Assembly (NCBI RefSeq): GCF_019279795.1
Contig: NC_056740.1
Coordinates: 226,728,611 to 226,792,610 of the forward strand
Reading direction: 5' to 3'
DNA length: 64,000 bases
From: Protopterus annectens
Taxonomy: Eukaryota; Chordata; Ceratodontiformes; Protopteridae
Shown one piece after another: positions 56,176 to 64,000 of this stretch. A program made the translations under genes and the position numbers. Position 1 is the first letter of the stretch. Each line of letters opens with the position of its first letter. The notes beneath the pieces were generated by a model. That model was given only the letters and a program-made list of their open reading frames with translations, had not been told where the DNA came from and made no database searches.

Positions 56176-56950
56176 ATGCCCTGCTCATAAAGTCCCAGCT
56201 TTCAAATGCATTCTCTACAGCAAAACCCACCAACAACAATGGTATCTTCTTACATTCTGCTTCGCTCTGGATCATCAGTATTCTGTAATGTTGTCAAATG
56301 TTTGCCTCCCTTCCACAAAACCACATTGATCCATATCTATCAATTTTGGCATTACATTTGTCATTCATTTGGCTGTTATAGACATGAACACATTATAATC
56401 ATGGTTTAGTATTGAAATAGGTCTGTATGAAGCTGGGTCTGATGGATCTTTACCCTCTTCAGGTATTACAGCTACCACTGCTTTCTTCCAGAATGTTGGT
56501 ACTTTTCCTCCTCTTAAAATACAGTTATAAAAATCCTTCCAGATCTTTATCAGTTTTTTCCCTCCTAGCTTCTAAACTTCCACAGGAATACCATCTATTC
56601 CTGGGGACTTTCCTGTAGAATGGTTATACATCACAATTTTTATCTCATCCCCTCTGCCCTGTTAGTAATTGAGCCTCATTTACCTATAAGTTTGGCATAT
56701 TTAATTCTTCCATAAATATTTCCATTTGTATCTTTTCTTTATTTCCACATTTTTTCTGCTTTATACAGACTTTCACAGAATTTCTGTAATATTTCTAATA
56801 CCTCTACAGGATCTCGTGTTACCTTCATTGTTATAGGCTCCCTAAGCTTGGCAACAACCCTTTCTACTTTCTGCTGCCTAAGTCATTGTACTAAAAGTTT
56901 TTGTGCTCTATGGTTATTATCAAAAAACAGTTGCTTAACAGCAATCTTTC

Positions 56951-57580
56951 TTAACTTGTGAATATTATCACGGTAATCCCTTGTTTTCTGTTTAAGATTC
57001 TGTGTTGATCCTTTGCTTGTTCTGTGAGATTCCCCCTGTTCTGCGATACGTTAACATTTGTCAGTCCCTCTAAATAATTCTTGTTACTTCTTAACCATAG
57101 CTCCCTTTCCTTTATTTCCACTTTATTTTTAAACTCCACCTTAATTTTATGCCACACCCTAGTTATATTTTCAGAGGAAATCTCTATCCTGTCTAATAGC
57201 TCCTGAATAACCTCCACTACCCATTCCTTAAATTTCCCTCTTTTGAACAGATAGGTAGGAAAATGCCAGTTTTTCATTTTCATTTCATTACCCTGTGTTT
57301 TTTAATTATTATTGGCACATGATCTGAAATAGTTATTGGGTGCATATCAAGACCTTCAATTATATGCACATGTTCCTGTGAAATGTAAATTCTGTCTAGG
57401 TTAGCCCAGTTTTTATATCTTGGGGAATAATATGCAAATTCACTCTGAATTCCTATTACTGAATTCAAATCTTTCATGCCAAATATTTTCATAAATTTCT
57501 TCAAAAATCTATCTTCATTTGTTATACTTTCCCTTCTGGGCCCCCCTAGACACATCTTCACTGTTGTAAATCAAATTCCA
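56951..57580 (-). pseudogene. L1/Tx1-like endonuclease C-terminal half and linker
   Basis: 57280-57561 gives RESITNEDRFLKKFMKIFG, YISQEHVHIIEGLDMHP and TISDHVPIIIKK (SDH motif of the AP endonuclease). 56951-57283 gives the linker KREIWG-like helix and EISSENITRVWHKIKVEF before RT. Confidence 0.78.
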
Positions 57581-58446
57581 GTCTCCGCCTATAAGTAATA
57601 TTCCTTGCCGAAAACAGATTATTTCTCCCAGAATTTTCTTAAACTACATTATAGCAGTTTTAGATAGAATATAAATACATGTCAGTGTAATCCTCCTCTT
57701 ACATGTAGCCCCTTAGCACTACAAATCTGCCATTATTATCTTTTTTTATCATCTTCTATCATTATTGAAGCTCTACTTGTAATTAATATAAGTACTCCTC
57801 TTTTCCTTTTTTCCAGGTATTCCACTGAATAACCATCCTAAAAAGCTTTCTTTATCAAATTCACATGTCTAGTCTAAATGTGTCTCCTGTAACATAGCTC
57901 TTTGCACTCTACATTTTTAATATAGTTTACTACTCTTTCTTTTTTGTATTTATATGTGAGATCATTGACATTTAAAGACATTACAGAAAGTATAATTGCA
58001 TTAAAATGTATTATTCCCACCTTTTACATATAACACCTTTTTTGTTAAATGTCTACTTCCAGCTTTTGTGTTGCATGCATACACTGTTTGACAGGTTGAA
58101 CTTTTATACAGTTGTTTCTTGTCATATATGTTCATAAGTTCATAGGTTTATAGGTGTTCACTAGGCTAATGACCACAAGGGCCCTTTTAAGTCTAGCCAT
58201 GCATCCCAAATCTCTGACAAGTTCTGATACCCTTGATAAGTGTATGCATGGGCCTGGGAGATGAACCATTTACACATTAACTGTTTGCATCAGAGACATA
58301 GGTGCCAAACCAGGGAAGAATTTCTGATTTCACATCCAACTGTCTAAGTTGCACTTAAATTGGATTAGGAAGGAACTCTGCTTCACATGGATGGGGAACC
58401 TGTTCCATAAACAGGGTAGTCTCTGGGATACATACATATCTCTCCA

Positions 58447-58842
58447 TCAGGTCCTATGTCTATCACAGGCAAGGTTAGAATGGGTAATTCTGGTACTTTT
58501 TGTTTTGTGGATATGCATAAGGTCCATCAGAGTGGGGCCTGACAATGCCCTGTATGCCAGGCATAAATCTTCCCTCAAAAACCTGTATGATATAGAATAC
58601 AGGGATAGGGCCTTGAGGCAGTCTGCATAGGACATTTTACTTACACCCTGTATTCCTTTAGTGAGGAACCTCTGTGGACGTTCCAGTTGTTGGATTTGCC
58701 TGGTAAGGTACATACCAAAGGGGGCATTGTACTTAATGATAGGTCTGATGAATGCCGAATACAGTGGAACAATGACTTCCTTGGACTTAGATGTCATACT
58801 TTTGTTTATAAGTTGTGCAACATAGAATGATTTCCTCACCAC
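58447..58842 (-). pseudogene. CR1 ORF2 thumb and C-terminal domain
   Basis: MVRKSFYVAQLINKSMTSKS, LYSAFIRPIIKYNAPFGMYL, LTKGIQGVSKMSYADCLKAL, YRFLREDLCLAYRA and LMDLMHIHKTKST, open for 131 codons, then the 3' UTR. Confidence 0.85.
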
Positions 58843-58879
58843 TGTAGAGACGTGATGATCAAAGGCTAGAATATCATCT

Positions 58880-59756
58880 ATGTGTGTCCCTAAGTCCCTG
58901 ACTACTGGGTCAGCTCAAAGGGGTGTTGTCAATATGATAGTTTCCAGGAAAGGATGACTTCTCAAAGGATACTATTATGCATTTCTTGGCATTTAGTTTT
59001 AGTCCATGACTCTGACACCAGTTGTTTGTCTAGGTCAGCCTCTCTTGTAGAATATTTTGTGTCAGTGTGAGATTCAATGACAGCTCCTAATTTGCAATCA
59101 TCTGCAGATTTAGTCAGTCAGAGACCACTGGCATTGGCCTTGACTTCTGAGAAGTAAATGCCAAAAAGGAGCGGTCCAAGGACTGATCCCTGAGGGACTC
59201 CACTTATGACTGGCAACTTTGTAGAGGTGGACTCCCCAATTCTAACCTCCTGGGTCCTGTCTGTGAGCCAGTTGGCTATTCACTGGGTGATATACAGGTC
59301 TGTACCTAACCTCTTGAGCTTGTCAACAATGCCCAAGTGGGGTATTGTGTCAAATACCTTGGCCAGGTCAAGGTAGGCAGTGTGAATGATTTTGCCCTCA
59401 TCCATTGCTTTGGTGACCTTCTCAAAGAAGTCCACCAGGTTGAGCAGGCATGATTGGCCCTTGACGAAACCAAACTGGGTTGGGTCCAGTGTCTGGAGGT
59501 TTACTATATCTCTATTGATCATCTCCATGATAATTCTTTCCATGGCTTTACACATAAGACTAGTGAGACATATGGGTCTGTAGTTTCCTGGGTCTGTAGA
59601 TGGCCCACCTTTGTGCAGAGCGATGACTGTTGACTTTCGCAATTCATGAGACAAGAAGCCTGTTTGGAGGCTACAGTTAAATAGTAATTCCAGAGGCCCT
59701 GACAGGTCATGTTTCATGCTCTTTAGAAGGCATCCTGGGATATTGTCTGGGCCCAT
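58880..59756 (-). pseudogene. CR1 reverse transcriptase
   Basis: 59280-59756 reads MGPDNIPGCLLK, STVIALHKGGPSTDPGNYRP, SLMCKAMERIIMEMINRD, QFGFVKGQSCL and HTAYLDLAKVFDTIPH, ending at a stop. Downstream (58880-59280) GVPQGSVLGPLLFGIYFSE and KSADDCKLGA (FADD became SADD) and KLNAKKCIIVSFE continue, with several stops. Confidence 0.85.
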
Positions 59757-59775
59757 TTATGCAGTGTTCTTGGTC

Positions 59776-60249
59776 TTAGAGAGAGAGAGAGAGAGCATTA
59801 AGGGCCTGTTCCCTGGTGATAGTAGGGGGAGTTATATTTGATGATATTCCTTGAGGGAAAGTTGATGGGGAGAGAGGAGTAAAGTTGGAGCTGAATTTGT
59901 CAGCCAGGAAGTTTGCTATATCATCTGGCTCAGTATAGGTGGCTCCATTTACAATAAGCTCTGCACACAATTACGTATTGCCTTTGAGGCTGCGGACATA
60001 GCTAAAGAATGCTTTGTGGTTGTCCCTGGCCTGGGAGGCCAAACTTACCTCAAATTTGGCTTTAGTAGACTTTATTTGTCCTCTGAGTTGTTTGTTTAGT
60101 TTAGTGAGGGTGCTTTTATCCTGCTGAATGCTGCACCTCCTAATTTTTGCCATGCTTTTCTTCCTCTTGTTATACATCCAACTGATTTTGTAATTCCACC
60201 AGGGTGGCTTGTTTTCTGAGTTAGTTCTGTACTTCTTCCTGGTGGGCAT
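59776..60249 (-). pseudogene. CR1 ORF2 linker between endonuclease and RT
   Basis: NKPPWWNYKISWMYNKRKK, FEVSLASQARDNHKAFFSYV, then after a frameshift CAELIVNGATYTEPDDIA, FLADKF. Basic helix typical of the CR1 linker; an AG-repeat run at 59780-59795 follows a break. Confidence 0.8.
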
Positions 60250-60358
60250 AGCTGCCTCTATGCAGCTATTAACATATTTTTACAGGGTTTCTGTGAACAG
60301 TTCTGCATAGACAGAAGGGTTTTCAGGGTGTACAGGGGCTTGAAATTTTACCAGACTG

Positions 60359-60925
60359 TCAGTTAATAGCAGGAGGTTTTATTGTTACTTCAAAGGAGAC
60401 CATTCTGTGGTCTGAGCTTACCAGGAAAGGCATTATAGTAGTGCGTGTGTAGCACTCTCCCATATTAGTGAGGACCAGATCAAGTATGGTTACACCTCTG
60501 GTTGGTGTATTGACTATCTGGTCCAGGGAGTTTGTGTTTACAAAATCCAGGAATCTCTGCGCATGTACGTTTGATGTTGTACAGGATTTCCAGTTAATAG
60601 TGGAGTAATTAAAGTCACCCATGAATATGGCATTAGGTTGGATGGTTAGTGTTTCTAATAAGTTTAAATACAAGGTGTGGGTTTTCTGGGTCATAAAGGG
60701 GGACCTATAGTTTGCAAGGAAGTGGTATTGGATTTTACCTATGGTGATTTGAACATGGAGAAGCTCAAGTGCATTGTCCTGTTTGACCAGCCTTGAAACA
60801 TATTTATTTTTGATGTAAATAGAGACACCTCCACCTTTAGTCCCTGCCTGTGAAGTAGCTGGTCTAAATGTGTGGAAGGCATTATAGCCCTGCACTGCTG
60901 GTGTGCTGTCCACAGCTTTAAACAT
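60359..60925 (-). pseudogene. CR1 ORF2 AP endonuclease domain
   Basis: TKGGGVSIYIKNKY, LLHVQITIGK, AIFMGDFNYSTINW (catalytic Asp/Asn), RFLDFVNTNSLDQIV, TRGVTILDLVLTNM and SSDHRMVSFEV (SDH). The N-terminal Glu block lies upstream of the open part and is not visible. 188 codons uninterrupted. Confidence 0.88.
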
Positions 60926-61124
60926 GTTGCAGAGACTGCACAGACATCAGCATTCTCTAGGGTAAAGAGAGTTTCCAGGGAGTGGAGTTTCTTGTGTATG
61001 CTCCTAGCACTGAGCAGTAATACCTTTAGATTTTCTTGGTTTTGATTTTCTATGTCGGAAGCATTTTCAGTTTGGCATTGCCTAAAAAAGGTACTATGGG
61101 GGAAGAAAATGTTTTAGTTAATAT

Positions 61125-61895
61125 TCAAAAGCCTAGAGGGGAGAGGTGCAGACCATCCCTGACAAAGCAGTATGGTCTGTTGTCCATCTCCTTCCATGCT
61201 GACAAATATTGCAGCCCCTTAGAATGACACCAGAAATTAAGCCAATTACTAAAGTCAATCATCTTTTGTTCGTATTGTGGCATCATCCTTGGAGAAGGTA
61301 AAATGCTGCTCAATGCTAGACTCATACCAGCCTGAGACACATATTCCGAGAGCTCTATGATGTCTCTCTTCATATAGTCTAGGGAGGTATGTCTCAGGTC
61401 ATTTACTCCCACATGGACTACGACTGAGTCATATTGGTAATTGTGGTCCAATGACCTGAATGCATGGGTAATGTGGTGGATCCTAGACCCTAATAAGCAA
61501 CTGACTGTAACTTTCACTTTACCTAGCCTGGTGAGGACATCAGTGTGTCTCACAATGGAGTATCCAATGACTATAATGTTGGATTGTGTGGTGACTTGCC
61601 TTATGGGCTTAGATTTAGAGGCTCCATGAGATGTTGCTTTATGTGTTGCTGCGGGTGTTGTTTTGAAAGAGTGTGTTTGGGGCTGCTGAGGGTATTTCTT
61701 ATGTGTACTTTGTCTAGGAGGTCTTTGTGGTTTAGGAAGGTTACATGTAAATGCCTCAGTACATGGGGGTCTACAAGTCTGCTTTGAATTGTGAGTGATG
61801 TGCAGCATGTGTACTACTGGCAACCTTATTGACATTAGGAGTACTTTTATGTGAGAGCTTTGCCTCCAGTGACTTTGTGTAAATACATCTCTCAC
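61125..61895 (-). pseudogene. CR1 ORF1 with SGNH-esterase-like domain
   Basis: Residues 40-100 are Pro/His/Lys-rich. Then IVIGYSIVRHTDV (block I, residues 109-121; usual GDS is GYS, Ser113 kept), VVVHVGVNDLRHTS (block III Asn, about 165) and VRDGLHLSPLGF (Asp247, His250). CR1-clade ORF1 proteins carry such an esterase, thought to help RNP assembly or membrane interaction. The first 35 residues look frameshifted relative to the expected Cys-rich N-terminus; VCERCI-like text lies upstream in another frame. Confidence 0.82.
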
Positions 61896-61960
61896 ATACC
61901 GTATCAGTTTGTATGAGAATTAACTGGTTCTCTGTAAACATGAGGCAATTTCTACATTAC

Positions 61961-63384
61961 CTCAGGATCCCCATATCCACCAAGCTAGTAACAGAGACAG
62001 TAGGAAAGTTCATATCCATAGCAACAGACTCTTTTTTATTGATTAGACTGTTGGAATGAGAATATCAATCACTGTTAGGAGTATCCGGTTTGCAACTATC
62101 TGGACAGTGCTTGTCACTGCAAACTAGATGTCCTGTATGCAACTAGATATTGGAGAAATTTCAATTGTGCTTTTACAGGAGAAATGTCACTCAAGCTATC
62201 TAAGTCTGTACAGAGCACTGCCAAAGACTTGAGGGGAAACTAACACACAGACCCTGAAAATTTAAGGATGAAGTATTTAGGCAGATATTCTGAAGTTAGA
62301 AAGAAATCAAGCAGTATTTACTGAAAACACAGAATTAGCTTGTCAAGAATGATGAAAAGAGGGGAGTCACATGAATGGCTACTGCCTGGCTACTACTAAT
62401 GCTGGTCTCACCACAGCTTCACTCTGTTGGGATACAATACTCCTTTGTTTCTTCTCTCACCAGAAGCAAAATGTTAGTATCAATCCCAAGAAAAGCAGGC
62501 CACAGCCTGTTTGGTGGTCCAAAGTCTTGTTCCAGATGATGCAAGGATCTGTAGGCTTGTAGCCTTTTTCTGGTAGATGACTCAAATACCAACAAGACCA
62601 GTTAGGTACGTTAAGCACAGACACTCACTCTCCAACCAGAAAGAGTCAGAAATCAATATCAATTTCAGCCTATGTCACATTTTACAAAACTTTTTGTTTT
62701 ATTGAAAGCCCTCAAAGAAAAAAACAAACACACCCCAATACCCCCCCCTAAAACCTATTAACTTAATAACACCTACAAATATGTACATATTACTGAAGTT
62801 TTACCCTCTTAATAGGAACAAAAGTACCAAACCGACAGCTAGACTCATAGACTGGAGTTAACCTAAAATAAAGGTTTAACATGCTAAGATGCATGGTGCA
62901 GCCCATACGTCTACTAAGTGCAAATAGGGTTTGTCTTTTCTTTATAGCTCTCCCAGCTAGGGAAAACTCCTGAATGCTTTCATTATGTCCTAGCCAATTT
63001 CTCTTCACAATTTTTTTCTTCAGCCAATCACTCTCCATCAACCTGTAGCCAGTTTATCAGATTGTCTCCATGGAGACAAGAGAGCCAGACAGCCAGTTTC
63101 TCTTTATCACATTGTTTCCAAGTAAACATGAAGACTAGCTGGAGAATTGCTACTGAGCATACATGTATTTGCCAGAAAAAGCCTCATAATATTCAATATT
63201 CTTATTTATTTACATGTTTGCTCTTTAAACTTGTTACTAAATCAATCTAAGGTCCGTAATCCAGTCATTCCCCATGCAAGAATGAGAAAAAGCACATTGA
63301 TGTTTCTTTTGTCATGCTCTTTTAACCAGGGTTTTTTCATTCTATTGCCTACATTTCTTAAAATTGAACAATAACGAGAAGAGG
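61961..63384. other. mostly unassigned DNA
   Basis: No recognised repeat end. 62790-63041 (minus) is open for 83 codons, including ALSRRMGCTMHLSMLNLYFR, matching nothing I know. A perfect 18-bp palindrome TTGTCTCCATGGAGACAA lies at 63062-63079. Confidence 0.35.
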
Positions 63385-63420
63385 GAGAAAGAAAAAAAAA
63401 AAAAAAAAAAAAAAAACAGC
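63385..63420. repeat. poly(A) run
   Basis: Roughly 30 A after a GA-rich stretch. It may be the tail of a retroposed sequence on the plus strand or a simple-sequence tract. Confidence 0.85.
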
Positions 63421-63499
63421 AGCAACTGTTTACAATCCCCATTACACTTAAAAATAACTGAGGAAACATTACTTTACAGCATGAAAAGAAAACCATACA

Positions 63500-64000
63500 G
63501 CACAAAAATAGTGTCAGTAAAAAAAATCATTACTTATAGCTAACTTTCTCCCTCCTCTTCCCCTCTCCAGAGCATTATTTTGAAGCAATGACAAGAAGTA
63601 AGGCATATGCTTTAGAGTCCCCCACAAGTCCAACAAATTCTGAAAAAGTCCAATATTTCCAGATGTTCTTGTTCTGTCATATTTCACGCATATAATTATA
63701 ACATTGTAATCCCACATTAAGTTACTGGTTTTATTACTGTTCTTCTCCATTTTCCCAAATCCTGTCTCTGCTTCATTTCCAATGTACACTCGATTCTTCT
63801 CATCAACTCTTGTGTTCGCTTCCTTCACTCCAACATTTTCTGATGATAAGAATCGAGAGCACACTGGAAGAACAAGAAACATAATCTTTCTGTTTCACAG
63901 CTCACTGTTTGTTGGACAAACTTTTGTATTTCTTCCTTAGCATTTACTTTATCAAAAATGATTTTCTCCCTCCAGAGAAGAATACTTTGAAGAAAGCTGG
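63500..64000 (-). other. possible L1-like ORF1 fragment at the right edge
   Basis: The minus strand near 63905-63960 (AAGGAAGAAATACAAAAGTT, TGTCCAACAAACAGTGAGC) matches plus-strand 44820-44862 in the L1-like ORF1 remnant. No clear protein domain is readable, and the element runs off the window. Confidence 0.35.

Larger units (their letters stand above)
54003..58115 (-). mobile_element. L1/Tx1-like LINE, third copy, longest
   Basis: From the 3' terminus near 54003 (AATAAAGGTGTATCTTG on the minus strand) through C-terminal pieces, RT and endonuclease to a 5' UTR-like region near 58100. Recognised blocks: IRGGDWNLIYNSED-like text near 57560, EFAYYSPRYKNWANLDRIY, ISQEHVHIIEGLDMHPI, RQGCPLSPLLFGLYLEPLA and GDIILYL. 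About 4.1 kb, no continuous ORF2. Confidence 0.82.
58122..61960 (-). mobile_element. CR1-like LINE, nearly full length
   Basis: About 3.8 kb with ORF1 (61125-61895), ORF2 endonuclease (60359-60925), linker, RT, C-terminus and a 3' UTR ending in CCTATAAACCTATGAACTTA repeats at 58125-58150. It lies immediately upstream of the third L1/Tx1 copy's 5' region. ORF2 has about six breaks; otherwise the most complete CR1 here. Confidence 0.88.

Noticed and set aside
62790-63041. 83-codon minus-strand open frame with a protein-like look (ALSRRMGCTMHLSMLNLYFR)
   Set aside because: No recognised motif, no splice sites or start context, and a frame of this length is not rare in this window. A protein search could revive it.

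Overview
This window looks like intergenic or intronic DNA from a large, repeat-packed vertebrate genome. It is AT-rich, has no bacterial-style genes, and is almost wall-to-wall decayed retrotransposons of several classes: CR1-like, L2-like, RTE-like and L1/Tx1-like LINEs, Penelope-like elements, DIRS tyrosine-recombinase elements, and tRNA-derived SINEs that borrow LINE tails. Abundant CR1/L2 together with DIRS and Penelope fits a lungfish or other basal sarcopterygian, an amphibian, or a basal ray-finned fish. A lungfish-like genome is my best guess, as inference only. The one piece of probable host gene is a 117-bp coding exon on the minus strand (10556-10672) with good splice sites, so at least part of the window is probably intron of a minus-strand gene that I cannot name.

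Layout. 1-870: 3' end of a Penelope-like element (GIY-YIG endonuclease) with a hammerhead-like motif. 880-1740: L2-like 3' ends in both orientations. 2122-5220: nearly complete RTE-like LINE (minus), next to a CR1 copy (about 5460-7935, plus) that carries a 0.5-kb SINE-containing insert. 8600-20000: old CR1 fragments, the host exon, SINEs, foldback repeats and unassigned DNA. 20014-24654: a whole Penelope-like insertion with a 14-bp target-site duplication, a 490-bp internal tandem duplication and a nested SINE. 24900-27210: SINEs, a Harbinger-like MITE, TA microsatellites and CR1 pieces.

27215-35830: an L1/Tx1-like LINE split in its endonuclease domain by a complete DIRS element (27345-33600) with inverted terminal repeats and an internal complementary region. 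36340-43265: L2-like and CR1 LINEs and a long-TIR MITE-like element. 43900-50100: L1-like ORF1 remnants, CR1 ends and a second L1/Tx1 copy with a SINE in its endonuclease domain. 50390-53445: a second, badly decayed DIRS element (minus). 53448-58115: stacked LINE 3' ends and a third L1/Tx1 copy (minus). 58122-61960: a nearly full-length CR1 (minus) with an esterase-type ORF1. 61960-64000: mostly unassigned.

How the parts relate. All long coding stretches belong to mobile elements, and none is fully intact. The best-preserved pol is the DIRS one. The clearest system-level signal is parasitism among elements: related SINE bodies carry tails matching two different LINEs present in the window (L2-like and RTE-like), which suggests they recruited more than one LINE machinery. 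Coordinates of element ends are read by eye and may be off by tens of bases unless a target-site duplication is given. No database search was possible, so clade names rest on motif recognition.
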